Positions 43,195-51,748 of a stretch of DNA of 64,000 nucleotides are shown one piece after another. Within the stretch, counting starts at the first letter, position 1. Each line of letters opens with the position of its first letter. Both the position numbers and the translations under genes were made by a program. The notes under the pieces were generated by a model that saw only the letters and a list, made by a program, of their open reading frames with translations, did no database searches and was not told where the DNA came from. Source of the stretch: Pseudomonas tumuqii (GTDB lineage Bacteria; Pseudomonadota; Gammaproteobacteria; Pseudomonadales; Pseudomonadaceae); contig NZ_JAAOJA010000004.1 in NCBI RefSeq assembly GCF_013184545.1, forward strand, positions 248,001 to 312,000, in the 5' to 3' direction.

Positions 43195-43307
43195 CTTAGT
43201 GGAGGCTGCGGGTGGTGGCTGAGTGCCTGGTGCCTGAACCGGCTATCGGCGCTGCCCTGCAGATTTTCCCGTCGCGGTCGATACACTGCTCAGAGGAGGA
43301 GAGACCC

Positions 43308-43682
43308 ATGCGAACCCTGTTGATTCTGATCCTGGCGCTCAGCGCCGCCGGTTGTACCCGTTGGTCGCTCGACCACCATTTGAACAACGCCTATCGCGCC
43401 TATGAGCGGGGCGATTGTCAGCAGGTCATGCTGGAGTTGTCCCAGGCCGAGCGCAAAAGCCGTTCGCGCGGGTACCTGCAGCCGGAAATCTCCCTGCTGC
43501 GTGGCCAGTGCCTGGAGCGGCAGACACTGTTCGTCGATGCGGCGCAGACCTACGAGTTCATCATCAGCCGCTATCCCGCCAGCGAATACGCGTTCCGCGC
43601 CCGCGCGCGCTTGGAAACCTTGCAGCAATCGGGGCATTACCGTCCGGTGGGAGCGGCCAAGACTGCATCCGCAACCCTCTGA
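43308..43682 (+). CDS. TPR-like lipoprotein
   Basis: A 124-residue lipoprotein with signal peptide and lipobox LSAAGC, so Cys17 should be lipidated. The mature part shows helical TPR-like features (NNAYRAYERGDCQQVMLELSQAERKSRS, then DAAQTYEFIISRYPASEYAFRARARLETL), resembling BamD/YbgF-type repeats. GAGGAGGAG precedes the ATG at 43308. Its role is unknown; an envelope scaffold is likely. Confidence 0.85.
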   Translation: MRTLLILILALSAAGCTRWSLDHHLNNAYRAYERGDCQQVMLELSQAERKSRSRGYLQPEISLLRGQCLERQTLFVDAAQTYEFIISRYPASEYAFRARARLETLQQSGHYRPVGAAKTASATL

Positions 43683-43753
43683 CCACTGGTCGAAGGGTTT
43701 GGCGACTGGGTGTTGCAGGGGTAAGCTGATGCATCGTTCAGGGAGGAAAAATC

Positions 43754-44176
43754 ATGCGCCTGTTGTTCTGTCTTTTGTTGCTGCCTGGATTGGCCGCGGC
43801 AGAAATTTATCGCTGGGTCGATGCCAATGGCCAGGTGCATTTCGCTCAGCGCCCTGTTGCGCCCGGAGCCGAGCAGGTCGAGGTCAGGCCGCAGGTGATC
43901 GAGCGTGACGTGGCGACCCGCGAGCGCGAGGAGCGTACCGCGCGCTTCTACGAGGCGCGCCGCACCGAGCAGGCGCAGGCTTCGGTTGCCTCAGCCGAAC
44001 GGCAAAGCCAGCGTGCGCAGGAATGCGACGAGTTGCGCAGTAGATTGGCGCAGATCCCGGAAGGACGGCGCTATTTCCGCTCCGAGGGCAATGGCGAACG
44101 AACCTATTACAGCGACGAACAGCTGGATGCCGCTCGTCGCCAGCTACGTGACCGAGTGTCCGAGCGCTGTTCCTGA
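43754..44176 (+). CDS. DUF4124 domain protein, exported
   Basis: A 140-residue protein with a signal peptide (hydrophobic 2-16, cut after AAA) and the DUF4124 motif EIYRWVDANGQVHFAQRP at the mature N-terminus. The rest is a charged helix (ATREREERTARFYEARR) with two Cys residues. GGAGGAAAAATC precedes the ATG. DUF4124 proteins are common periplasmic proteins of unknown role. Confidence 0.88.
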   Translation: MRLLFCLLLLPGLAAAEIYRWVDANGQVHFAQRPVAPGAEQVEVRPQVIERDVATREREERTARFYEARRTEQAQASVASAERQSQRAQECDELRSRLAQIPEGRRYFRSEGNGERTYYSDEQLDAARRQLRDRVSERCS

Positions 44177-44236
44177 AACTGGTTTAAGAGCAGTAGTGCG
44201 GCCATACTTAGAGGCTCTTTATAGCGATTTGCCATT

Positions 44237-44593
44237 ATGCCCATTCAGCGCCGAATAGAACGCCAGCAGTTACCTAGCTACCTGAAGGTGTTCAACCGCA
44301 TTACCGATAAGCCGATGGGCTATATCGGCAATGTGTCGTTGGACGGCCTGATGTTGATCAGCCAATTACCGTTGCTGGTCGGTGCGCGTTTCGACATGCG
44401 CTTGAAGATTCCAGGGCAGAATGCGCCACGCTTCATCGATTTCTCGGCCACCTGTCAGTGGTGTCGCGAGGATGTCACCCCAGGCAGCTTCGACTCGGGT
44501 TTCGCCCTGGTGGCGCCGCCAGCCGAGTTCGTCGAGATGGTCGATTCGCTACGCCGATACTTCAGCTTCTACCCGCTGGGTGCCTCTGCCTAG
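44237..44593 (+). CDS. PilZ domain protein
   Basis: A 118-residue single PilZ domain. The c-di-GMP binding motif is partly visible: RRIERQ at the N-terminus (RxxxR) and NVSLDGL (NxSxxG). The rest is the beta barrel (ARFDMRLKIPG, FIDFSATCQWCRED, DSGFALVAPP). It may bind the c-di-GMP made by cyclases such as the one at 37622. The ATG is preceded by a weak ribosome site. No partner gene is adjacent. Confidence 0.85.
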   Translation: MPIQRRIERQQLPSYLKVFNRITDKPMGYIGNVSLDGLMLISQLPLLVGARFDMRLKIPGQNAPRFIDFSATCQWCREDVTPGSFDSGFALVAPPAEFVEMVDSLRRYFSFYPLGASA

Positions 44594-44771
44594 GCGGCTC
44601 GAGCGAAACCCCGCGAACCATGCTTATGATTGCCAGTGCGCCGATTGAGCTGCGATGGCTATCGCTACGCGGTCTGCCCCACCTGCAAAAAACGGTAGGC
44701 AATCCTGCGCTCTGATGTGGGTGACTGCCAGCAACGGGTTCGTGCGCTGCTTGAGCGAAACAGCGTCCATA

Positions 44772-44799
44772 AAAAAACCGCCTCGCAAGACGGTTTTTT
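44772..44799 (-). terminator. Terminator of mqo
   Basis: AAAAAACCG (44772-44780) and CGGTTTTTT (44791-44799) flank a 10-nt loop. It lies 27 nt beyond the mqo stop codon and works for the minus strand. Confidence 0.75.
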
Positions 44800-44825
44800 C
44801 ACAAGCTCTCAGTTCTGCTGCCGAC

Positions 44826-46328
44826 TCAAGCCATGGCGGGCTCGTTCAGTTGCAGCAGTTCGTCGGAGCGCGCCTGCACTTCGCTGTAGCGTTCGGCGTC
44901 GCTGGCGAGCACTGCGGCCATGGCGGGGAAGATCTCGTTCAGCTTGCTGCGCCACTGCTCGGATTCAACCTGCTTGGGGAAGCAGCGCTGCAGCAGGTCG
45001 AGCATGATCGACACGGTCACCGACGCGCCTGGCGATGCGCCGAGCAGGGCGGCGATGGAGCCATCCCGGGCTGCGACCAGTTCGGTGCCGAACTGCAGGA
45101 TGCCGCCGTGCTTGGCATCTTTCTTGATGATCTGCACGCGCTGGCCGGCTGTTTCCAGGCGCCAGTCCTCGGCTTTCGCCAGCGGGTAGAAGCCGCGCAG
45201 GGTCTTCAGGCGCTTCTCGTCGGACTGCATCACTTCCTTGATCAGGTAGCGGGTCAGTTCGAAGTTGTCGCGCGCCACCGCCAGCATCGGGCCGATGTTG
45301 TTGGGGCGGATCGACAGCGGCAGATCGAGCAGGGAGCCGTGGCGCAGGAACTTGGTCGAGAAACCGGCGTAGGGTCCGAACAGCAGGGATTTCTCGCCGT
45401 CGACCACACGGGTGTCGAGGTGCGGCACCGACATCGGCGGCGAACCCACTTCGGCCTGGCTGTAGACCTTGGCTTCGTGCTGTTTGACCACCTCCGGGTT
45501 ATCGCAGCGCAACCACTGGCCGCTCACCGGGAAACCGCCGTAACCTTTGCCTTCCGGGATGCCGGACATCTGCAGCAACGGCAGGGCGGCACCGCCGGCA
45601 CCGAGGAAGACGAACTTGGCCTGGACCGTACGCTGGTCGCCGTTCTGCAGATCCTTGATGCTGACGCGCCAGCCTTGCTCGTTACGCTCGAGGCCGGTGA
45701 CCTTCTGGCTGCACTTGACCTGTGCGTTGGGCTGTGTGCCCAGGTGGTCGAGCAGGTGTTTGGTCAGGGTGCCGAAATTGACATCGGTGCCCGCCATGAC
45801 CCGGGTCGCGGCAATCGGTTCGTTGGGATCGCGCCCCGGCAGCATCAGTGGCATCCACTTGGCCATGGTGGCGCGGTCTTCGGTGTATTCCATGTCGCTG
45901 AAGGCATGGTGCTGGGTGAGTGCCTTGAAGCGCGTCTTGAGGAAGTCGATGCCTTCCTGTCCGCGCACGAAGCTCAGGTGTGGCACCGGGGTGATGAAGG
46001 ACTTGGGCGAGCCGAAGGTGCCTTTTTCAACCAAATAGGCCCAGAACTGCTTCGACTCTTCGAACTGGGTGTTGATGGTCACCGATTTCTTGATGTCGAT
46101 CGAACCATCCGCCGCTGGCGGGGTGTAGTTCAGTTCGCACAGCCCGGCATGGCCGGTACCGGCATTGTTCCAGGGGTTGGAGCTTTCGATCGCCCCGGAC
46201 TCCATCAGTTCGATGACTTCCAGCTTGAGGGTCGGATCGAGCTCTTTCAGTAGCACGGCCAAGGTCGCGCTCATGATGCCGGCGCCAACCAGCACCGCAT
46301 CTACCGTTTCGTAATCGTTATGCGCCAT
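44826..46328 (-). CDS. mqo: Malate:quinone oxidoreductase
   Basis: A 500-residue FAD enzyme that oxidises malate to oxaloacetate and passes electrons to quinone at the inner membrane. The dinucleotide motif is [15 protein letters not shown], followed by [17 protein letters not shown] (family hallmark), [13 protein letters not shown] and [30 protein letters not shown] and [16 protein letters not shown] lie in the C-terminal half. AGGAG precedes the ATG at 46328; ten extra residues from 46358 are rejected. It complements the fumarase elsewhere in the window. Confidence 0.96.
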   Translation of the reverse strand: MAHNDYETVDAVLVGAGIMSATLAVLLKELDPTLKLEVIELMESGAIESSNPWNNAGTGHAGLCELNYTPPAADGSIDIKKSVTINTQFEESKQFWAYLVEKGTFGSPKSFITPVPHLSFVRGQEGIDFLKTRFKALTQHHAFSDMEYTEDRATMAKWMPLMLPGRDPNEPIAATRVMAGTDVNFGTLTKHLLDHLGTQPNAQVKCSQKVTGLERNEQGWRVSIKDLQNGDQRTVQAKFVFLGAGGAALPLLQMSGIPEGKGYGGFPVSGQWLRCDNPEVVKQHEAKVYSQAEVGSPPMSVPHLDTRVVDGEKSLLFGPYAGFSTKFLRHGSLLDLPLSIRPNNIGPMLAVARDNFELTRYLIKEVMQSDEKRLKTLRGFYPLAKAEDWRLETAGQRVQIIKKDAKHGGILQFGTELVAARDGSIAALLGASPGASVTVSIMLDLLQRCFPKQVESEQWRSKLNEIFPAMAAVLASDAERYSEVQARSDELLQLNEPAMA

Positions 46329-46795
46329 TACCACTTCTCCTAAAAATGCAGCACCCAATTGACGGCCAGAGGCCTAAGCGTGAAACAACGCCTAATCAGC
46401 AGTCGCCGAGATGTCCTGGGATGAGGCAGGAGGGGATAGCGGAGCATTTGCCAGCCGCAAGATCGTTCATTTTCGCCACACTCTTGTGAAGTTGTTGAAA
46501 CCGTTTTTTTCACGCTCTTTTGGAGCCGTGAACCTCAAAAGCTCGTTCGCCCTGGCCTGCCTTTTTGCCCGCGCAAAACTCCCGTTGCATGGCTGCAAGG
46601 TATTCTGCGTTATGGGTAAAAGCGGCGAGCCGGAAGGGGCTGCACGAAGTGGGCGACTCTCTGGGGCGTGGCCGATGGCTAATGCATCAGCGGTACGGCG
46701 AGGCCCGATCAGGAGACGTCCTTATAATCGGGGCGCGATTATAAGACGAATGCAGAAAAATTGATCGCCTCAAGTGGCTTTTCTTCTCCCGCCGG
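46329..46795. other. Intergenic region, 467 nt, upstream of mqo
   Basis: No supported gene; the frame at 46411-46764 lacks a ribosome site and has a basic, low-complexity composition. The region should carry the mqo promoter. Near its far end is a 9-bp perfect inverted repeat, TTATAATCG and CGATTATAA (46722-46730, 46736-46744), with loop GGGCG. Confidence 0.6.
46722..46744. promoter_or_regulatory. Inverted repeat, possible operator
   Basis: TTATAATCG-GGGCG-CGATTATAA is a perfect 9-bp inverted repeat. It lies almost 400 nt upstream of mqo and just downstream of the end of the small gene at 46796. TATAAT inside each arm could also serve as a -10 element. Confidence 0.4.
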
Positions 46796-47029
46796 TCAGG
46801 CTGCTGAGGTTTTGGCGGCGGCCGAATATTTCACGTTTGCGGCGCTACGCGCGCTGGCGGGGAGTGGTTTATGCAGCCAGCCGAGCTGCTGCTGATTGAC
46901 CTCGATCCAGCCCAGGCCTTGTGGCGCCTGGGCTGACTGGCGAAAGGCACGGCACAGGCCGTGCTCGTCGAGCAGGGCAAAGGTGCGAATGTGACGGCGC
47001 GGGGCGAGCCAGGAACGAAGGGAAAACAT
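46796..47029 (-). CDS. Small hypothetical protein
   Basis: A 77-residue basic protein with an N-terminal part (MFSLRSWLAPRRHIRTFALLDEHGLCRAFR) and a core SAQAPQGLGWIEVNQQQLGWL that looks like folded protein rather than random frame. The tail (PASARSAANVKYSAAAKTSAA) is low-complexity. The ribosome site (GAG about 8 nt upstream) is weak. It is supported mainly by composition and by the absence of a competing gene. Confidence 0.5.
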   Translation of the reverse strand: MFSLRSWLAPRRHIRTFALLDEHGLCRAFRQSAQAPQGLGWIEVNQQQLGWLHKPLPASARSAANVKYSAAAKTSAA

Positions 47030-47197
47030 GGTGTGGACTCAGGCGGTTGACGACTAAAGTCTTATGCCAGTTGGGCATGACAAGGCCATGACAACAGCCC
47101 GACAACCCTCAAGTCTTGCCCGCGGCGCTGTTAGCCCATGGTGCGGCTGGTTATACTGCAGGGCAATTTTGCGCCCTACACCCATGGAGAGATGAGC

Positions 47198-47782
47198 ATG
47201 CTGCATCGCCTGTTGTTTGGTCTGATCACTGTCGTCAGCCTGACCCTGGTCGGCTGTGCCCACAGCCCGCAACAACTCAGCCCGCAACCCAAGATCAATG
47301 CCCCGCTGGTCGCCGTTGGCCAAGGCCAGCCGGTGGTGGTTCGGGTCGCCGACGGTCGTCCGTCGCCGGTACTCGGCACGCGCGGTGGCCTGTACCCGGA
47401 AACCAGCGCGATCGTCGTGAGGGGTCAGGACATTCTGCCAAAACTGCAAGCTCAGGCAGAAGCGGCGGTGCGCCTGCTGGGTTTCACTCCGACTCCGAAT
47501 GCCTACAACGCGCCGCAACTGACCCTGACCCTGGCCGAGTTGAAGTACCAGTCGCCGAAAGAAGGCTTGTACGTCACCGAGTCCGATATCACCGCAACCT
47601 TCCGCCTCGACGTGCAGAACAGCGCGCGCCGTTACAACGGCCGCTACGGCGCCTCGTTGAACCAGCGCTTTGGCATGGCACCGAACCAGGAAACCAATAC
47701 CAAGCTGGTCAGCGATGTGTTGAGCGATGCGCTGACCCGCGCGTTCAAGGATCCGACCATTGGCCAAATGCTCAGCCAATAA
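47198..47782 (+). CDS. YajG-like lipoprotein
   Basis: A 194-residue lipoprotein: signal peptide with lipobox LTLVGC, mature Cys20. The YajG family core is seen in QPVVVRVADGRPSPVLGTRGG, LPKLQAQAEAAVRLLGFTP and LTLTLAELKYQ. GGAG lies 8 nt before the ATG at 47198, so that start is chosen over 47192, which is only 2 nt from it. An outer-membrane location is likely because Cys is followed by Ala-His rather than Asp. Function unknown. Confidence 0.88.
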   Translation: MLHRLLFGLITVVSLTLVGCAHSPQQLSPQPKINAPLVAVGQGQPVVVRVADGRPSPVLGTRGGLYPETSAIVVRGQDILPKLQAQAEAAVRLLGFTPTPNAYNAPQLTLTLAELKYQSPKEGLYVTESDITATFRLDVQNSARRYNGRYGASLNQRFGMAPNQETNTKLVSDVLSDALTRAFKDPTIGQMLSQ

Positions 47783-47890
47783 TCGCTGGTCGATAGAGTT
47801 CCGGCCGTTAGCGCAATGCTGTTCAGCCGCTAGTAGGATTGTCAGGTCTTGGCGGTAGCGACTGGTCGGCTAACTCGAGAGTCAGAGAGA

Positions 47891-47926
47891 ATGCCGCTTC
47901 CCCGCAAGGGCCAAGCGGCATTTTTC
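47891..47926 (+). terminator. Rho-independent terminator of the YajG-like gene
   Basis: ATGCCGCTT (47891-47899) pairs with AAGCGGCAT (47913-47921), followed by a T-run. It lies about 110 nt beyond the gene. Confidence 0.85.
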
Positions 47927-47988
47927 CTTGGCGGCAGCCCATCAAGCAGGGCAGTAGGGTGACCCCATCCAGGGTCTGCGCCGCACAC

Positions 47989-48034
47989 AAAAAAACGCCG
48001 CTTTCCGGTAGCGGGGGGGAGCGGCGTTTTTTTT
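47989..48034. terminator. Bidirectional terminator
   Basis: AAAAAAACGCCGCT (47989-48002) pairs with AGCGGCGTTTTTTTT (48020-48034). The A-run and T-run allow action both ways; the gene it most likely ends is the small minus-strand gene at 48076-48282. Confidence 0.88.
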
Positions 48035-48075
48035 GAGTGAAGGGTATTGCAGTCGTGCTTGGCTTTTTGGGGGAT

Positions 48076-48282
48076 TCAGGCCGCCTCGGCGTAAAACTCC
48101 GGCAAGCTGAAGCCGGTGTTTTGGTCGATGTCCGGCAGGTCATAGTGTTCATGGCCGCCAAGGGCGCAATAGACCAGCCAGTGGTGGTCCTGGACGTTGA
48201 AGGACAGCTCGTTGATTACGTCTTCCACTTCGTCGAGTGAATCGATCAGGTAATCACGATCAAGTGGTTGTGGGGTGAGCAT
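48076..48282 (-). CDS. Small acidic hypothetical protein
   Basis: A 68-residue acidic protein, MLTPQPLDRDYLIDSLDEV at the N-terminus, then DVINELSFNVQDHHWLVYCAL and EHYDLPDIDQNTGF. GGAGG precedes the ATG by a good distance and a terminator follows. It has no signal peptide and no known family that I recognise. The ribosome site and acidic, non-random composition make it a real gene. Confidence 0.8.
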   Translation of the reverse strand: MLTPQPLDRDYLIDSLDEVEDVINELSFNVQDHHWLVYCALGGHEHYDLPDIDQNTGFSLPEFYAEAA

Positions 48283-48669
48283 GGCAATTCCTCCGTGGGG
48301 CAGGTTGGATACGCCGCCGTGCCGCGATGACGGTGGCGCAGCTGAAGAGGATTCAAAGCTTAGGCCAGGAATGTGACGATCCTCAGACGATTTCGGGATA
48401 GCTCCTTCGTTCGTCGGAAACGAAACTTCTAAATCGGCTGCTCCAGTAAACTGCGCGCGGTATTTCGGATCGCCCGGTGGGTTGCGGCGGTGTGAAGTGC
48501 GCTTGATGGAAGTGCTTGAGGCGGAAAGTCAGCGCCTATCCCTGGAAAATCGAGTTTTCCCTTCCCGAACGATCAGCGCAGTTGCTTCATTCCGCCCGAC
48601 AATGCCGGCATTTTCCCTTTCGTGGTGCACAGGCGTGCTCTGTGCACCAATTTGCTGTGGAGGTTGCTG
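48283..48669. other. Intergenic region, 387 nt, with a hairpin near its end
   Basis: No supported gene; the frame at 48482-48670 lacks protein character although it ends in TGATG at the next start. A 10-bp inverted repeat, TGGTGCACAG and CTGTGCACCA (48623-48632, 48640-48649), lies 20 nt upstream of the small membrane protein gene. Confidence 0.6.
48623..48649. promoter_or_regulatory. Perfect inverted repeat just upstream of a small membrane-protein gene
   Basis: 10-bp arms with a 7-nt loop GCGTGCT. It ends 8 nt before the GGAGG ribosome site of the gene starting at 48670. It could be an operator, or an RNA hairpin that affects translation. Confidence 0.5.
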
Positions 48670-48957
48670 ATGCCGTTGCAGGCGCTCTGGTCTGTTTTCC
48701 TTGCCCATCCCGCGCAGTCGTTGAATGCCCTTGCCCTGTTCTTCGGGCTTGCCGGGAGCTGGTTGCTGCTGGCCACCCGAGTGCGCGAGCAGCGCGCAGT
48801 GGCGCGCTTGATCGCGGGCAGCGCTGCCAAGGATATGGCCGAGGAGGTGTACATGTTCGACGCCCCGACTCAACGACTTAACCGGTTTTTCTATCGTTTC
48901 GGTTTTATCAGCCTGGCGGTGTCGCTCGCGCTGTCCTGGGGCAGCACTCAGATCTGA
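48670..48957 (+). CDS. Small two-helix membrane protein
   Basis: A 95-residue protein with two hydrophobic helices (about 18-37 and 76-90), and between them a charged loop VREQRAVARLIAGSAAKDMAEEVYMFDAPTQR. GGAGG lies 8 nt before the ATG at 48670. A strong terminator follows. I do not recognise a family; an inner-membrane location is clear. Confidence 0.8.
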   Translation: MPLQALWSVFLAHPAQSLNALALFFGLAGSWLLLATRVREQRAVARLIAGSAAKDMAEEVYMFDAPTQRLNRFFYRFGFISLAVSLALSWGSTQI

Positions 48958-48987
48958 ATTGCCCGAGGCGGCGACAATGGTTTCAAA

Positions 48988-49025
48988 CAACAAAAACGGC
49001 AGCCCATGGGCTGCCGTTTTTGTTG
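48988..49025. terminator. Bidirectional terminator
   Basis: A 38-nt perfect palindrome centred on 49006/49007 with AAAAACGGCAGCCC arms and T-runs at both ends. It separates the small membrane protein gene from the convergent acyltransferase gene. Confidence 0.93.
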
Positions 49026-49040
49026 CTGCGCCAGGCATTC

Positions 49041-50204
49041 CTAGAGCGGCAAGCCGGCTTTCACCCGGTATTGGTTGCGCACCGGATTGGCATATTGCAA
49101 CACCAGATATGGCTGCTGTTCGACCGGGCAGCGCGCCAGGCGCTTGTTCCACTCGGCTTCGGCGCGAGCCAGTTCCTCGGCGGGAAACAGCTGCGCTGCG
49201 CTCGGTACGTCGAGTGCCGGATCGCGCGCGCTCCACATGGCGTAGGCCAGGTAATGCACCGGGAATAACCGGTAGCCGCTGAGAATCTGCCTGTCTATCT
49301 CGGCAGCCAGCTGCTTGCTGTCTTCCAGGCCGTGGCTCACCGGTGCGCTGAAGTGAATATGCACGCGACCTTTATAGCCGGTAATGCCGAGGGCGATGCT
49401 CTGGTCGTCTTCGCCCGGCGCTTTGCTGTAGCTGCCGCTGCTGGCGCGGATGAACAGCTCGCGGGCCTTGGCCTGATCGCAGGGGTCGTATTCATAGCTG
49501 ATCGACACCGGGGTCAGTTTCAGCGCAGCGATCACTTCGGCAAAGGGTTCGCTCTTGCGACTCATGTGGAACATCTTGAGGATCGCCGAGTCGGTGCGGT
49601 CGTTGCCGTCCTTGGCGCGGCCCTCGGCCTGGGCGATCCAGATCGACTCGCAATCGGTGCGGATCGAGTGATTGATGTAGGCCGACAGCAGTTGGTAGGC
49701 CGCGAGTTTCTCGCGGCGGCCGCTGAGCGAGCGATGCACGATAAAGCTCTTGTTCAGGCGCATCAGGTCGCTGACGAACGGCTTCTGCAGCAGATTGTCG
49801 CCGATCGCGATGCGCGGGGTCGGCAGGCCGGCGTGGTACACCGCGTAATTGACGAAGGCCGGATCCATGACGATGTCGCGGTGGTTGGCGAGAAACAGGT
49901 AGGCACTGCCGGCCTTGAGTTGCTCGACGCCGGAATAGGTCACGCCGTCGGTGGCGCGCTCGATGCTCTGGTCGACGTAAACCTCGACTTTCTCCTGCAG
50001 CGCCGCTACCGAGGCGACCTTGCTGAACTCAACTCGCAGTCGATAGGCTATAAGTGGTTTAAGCAGCCAGCCCAGTGCGCCAGCCAGGCGTGGGAAGCGA
50101 TACTGGGTGAGGATGTCGAGAAACTCGTTGTCTGCCAGCAAGCGCGCCAGAACAGTGGGTACTTCGGAGTCGGCGTAAGGTCGGATGGCATCGAATTCGC
50201 CCAT
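49041..50204 (-). CDS. 1-acyl-sn-glycerol-3-phosphate acyltransferase-like protein
   Basis: A 387-residue acyltransferase of PlsB/PlsC type. The catalytic HxxxxD motif is in ANHRDIVMD, followed by NKSFIVHRS and a WIAQAEGRAKDG tract in the place of the FPEG motif. The long C-terminal part has no membrane helix. It would act on a lysophospholipid or glycerol-phosphate acceptor at the membrane. Two adjacent ATGs exist (50207, 50204); the second has the better distance from AGAGAG. It stands alone on the minus strand. Confidence 0.85.
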   Translation of the reverse strand: MGEFDAIRPYADSEVPTVLARLLADNEFLDILTQYRFPRLAGALGWLLKPLIAYRLRVEFSKVASVAALQEKVEVYVDQSIERATDGVTYSGVEQLKAGSAYLFLANHRDIVMDPAFVNYAVYHAGLPTPRIAIGDNLLQKPFVSDLMRLNKSFIVHRSLSGRREKLAAYQLLSAYINHSIRTDCESIWIAQAEGRAKDGNDRTDSAILKMFHMSRKSEPFAEVIAALKLTPVSISYEYDPCDQAKARELFIRASSGSYSKAPGEDDQSIALGITGYKGRVHIHFSAPVSHGLEDSKQLAAEIDRQILSGYRLFPVHYLAYAMWSARDPALDVPSAAQLFPAEELARAEAEWNKRLARCPVEQQPYLVLQYANPVRNQYRVKAGLPL

Positions 50205-50317
50205 CATGCTCTCTTGTCGTGGTTGGCTGTGGTTAGCAGAATGTTGAGGAGGGTGGTTCCGTGCTTGGAACCAGCGATAGACCGGCGATTATACCTACAA
50301 GTCACATGGAGACTGCG

Positions 50318-50500
50318 ATGCTGGAAAGCCAGCTTTATCAATGCCCGTACTGTGGCGAGTCGGTTGAGGCTCTGCTCGACCTCTCCGCTGGCGATCAACA
50401 GTACATCGAGGATTGCCCGGTGTGCTGCCGGCCCATTGTCTTCGATCTGCACACCGACGGCATTGACTGGACGCTCGATGTGCGCGGAGAAAACGACTGA
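50318..50500 (+). CDS. CPXCG-motif cysteine-rich small protein
   Basis: A 60-residue protein with two CxxC-type pairs: YQCPYCGESVE and EDCPVCCRPI, a zinc-ribbon pattern. GGAG lies 6 nt before the ATG at 50318. Longer in-frame starts at 50261 and 50306 are rejected. Its stop overlaps the next start as TGATG, so the two are coupled. Function is unknown. Confidence 0.85.
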   Translation: MLESQLYQCPYCGESVEALLDLSAGDQQYIEDCPVCCRPIVFDLHTDGIDWTLDVRGEND

Positions 50501-50760
50501 TGCAGCGCATCTACGAGCCGCAGGACGTGCTGGAAGGCGAGTTGCTCCTGGGCATGCTGGCCAGTGAGGGCATCGAGGCCCACCTAACCGGCCAGCACCT
50601 GCTCGGTGGGGTCGGCGAGCTGCCGGCCTGTGGCTTGCTCGGTCTGATGGTCGAGGATGTTCAGGCCGAGCGCGCACAGCAGTTGATCGCCACGTACAAT
50701 GCCGCGCAACCGCTGGCCAATGACGAGCCAGAGAACTTCCAGGGCGTGCTGCTCTGCTAG
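50500..50760 (+). CDS. DUF2007-type small protein
   Basis: An 86-residue protein with the DUF2007 (signal-transducing-like) pattern: MQRIYEPQDVLEGELLLGMLASEGIEAHLTG, then GGVGELPACGLLGLMVEDVQAERAQQLI. It overlaps the stop of the zinc-ribbon gene as TGATG, a linkage widely seen in Pseudomonas. It is cytoplasmic. No enzymatic motif is visible. Confidence 0.85.
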   Translation: MQRIYEPQDVLEGELLLGMLASEGIEAHLTGQHLLGGVGELPACGLLGLMVEDVQAERAQQLIATYNAAQPLANDEPENFQGVLLC

Positions 50761-50930
50761 TCGCTTCGGCGCGCAGTGGCGGACCTGCAGGCTGCGCCGC
50801 GCGCGATGGCTGAGCCTGCCCAGGCTGCTTGAGCGATAGCCTGTGACGCGTCGGCCCCTGGTCTTCGCGGGTGTCCCATTCAACCGCCGGCCCTGCCTGG
50901 CCCGCTGCCTACCTGTTATCGAGTTGTCTC

Positions 50931-51548
50931 ATGTGTGGACGTTATGCCCTGTTCCGTTGGTCGCCAGTGTTCGCGGCCTTGCCCGGTTTTCCTGCGGATC
51001 AGCAGCCGCAATGGAATATTGCGCCCGGTGCCCAGGTTCTGTTGTTGCGTGCCGTCGCCGGTGAGCGCCAACTGGCGCGCGCCCGCTGGGGGCTGACCCC
51101 GCCCTGGCTGACGGATCTGTCGAAAACCCCGGCCCAGGCGCGGGCGGAAACCCTGGCCGAGCAGCCGATGTTCCGCGATGCCTTGCGTCTGCGCCGCGGC
51201 TTGTTGCCGGCCAATGGCTTTTACGAATGGCGCGGCTCAGCGCGCAAACGGCCGTATTGGCTGACCAGCGAAGACAGCCCGCTGTACTTTGCCGCGCTGT
51301 GGGAGGCCTATCCGGTCGAGGGTTGTGTCTATCTCAGCGCGGCGGTGGTGACTCAGCCGGCGGCCAATCAGCGTCGCCCGCTGATCCTCGATGCCGCCGC
51401 CCAGGCGCTGTGGCTGGCGGCAGACACGCCGCTGGACGAGCTCAACGCGCTGTTGGCCCGGCCGCAGCCGCTGTTGCGCGAGCGGGTCCTGGCCAATCTG
51501 GTCAACGACCCCAAGCTGAATGCTCCCGAGTGCCTGACGCCGGCGTAG
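50931..51548 (+). CDS. SRAP/YedK-family protein (SOS-response-associated peptidase-like) with missing catalytic residues
   Basis: A 205-residue protein that starts MCGRYALF, so Cys2 is available as the SRAP nucleophile after Met removal. RAETL and GFYEWRG (E99) are kept. The NAR of the conserved NARxE motif is QAR here (Q69). The IHxRMPVIL segment with the family's catalytic His is reduced to QRRPLIL (about 147-153). The family normally forms a covalent crosslink to abasic DNA sites. Loss of Asn and His implies altered reversal or proteolysis. LVNDPKLNAPECL near the C-terminus is a family feature. Confidence 0.88.
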   Translation: MCGRYALFRWSPVFAALPGFPADQQPQWNIAPGAQVLLLRAVAGERQLARARWGLTPPWLTDLSKTPAQARAETLAEQPMFRDALRLRRGLLPANGFYEWRGSARKRPYWLTSEDSPLYFAALWEAYPVEGCVYLSAAVVTQPAANQRRPLILDAAAQALWLAADTPLDELNALLARPQPLLRERVLANLVNDPKLNAPECLTPA

Positions 51549-51748
51549 CTGGCGTCAGTTGGGTGCTGGGGTGAAACTTATTGCGATCCGACCAGCCCTG
51601 GCAAAGCGGCAGGCACTGCGTGACTGTTTATCGGGCGCAGGGTCTTGCGCCGATAACGAATGGCTGGCCGTCTTCCCGCCGCTATTGCCGGTTGCTCGCC
51701 CAGGGGCGCGGGCCTAGCATACGCGGCTTATTCGCACGGAGATTCAGC

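Noticed and set aside
44655..46253. Antisense 532-codon frame over mqo
   Set aside because: Shadow frame. It crosses the mqo terminator and has no protein family character.
46411..46764. 117-codon frame upstream of mqo
   Set aside because: No ribosome site and no domain. It runs through the inverted repeat at 46722.
48482..48670. 62-codon frame ending in TGATG at the start of the small membrane-protein gene
   Set aside because: The overlap looks like coupling, but the frame lacks protein character, has no good ribosome site and runs through the inverted repeat. The downstream gene has its own GGAGG.
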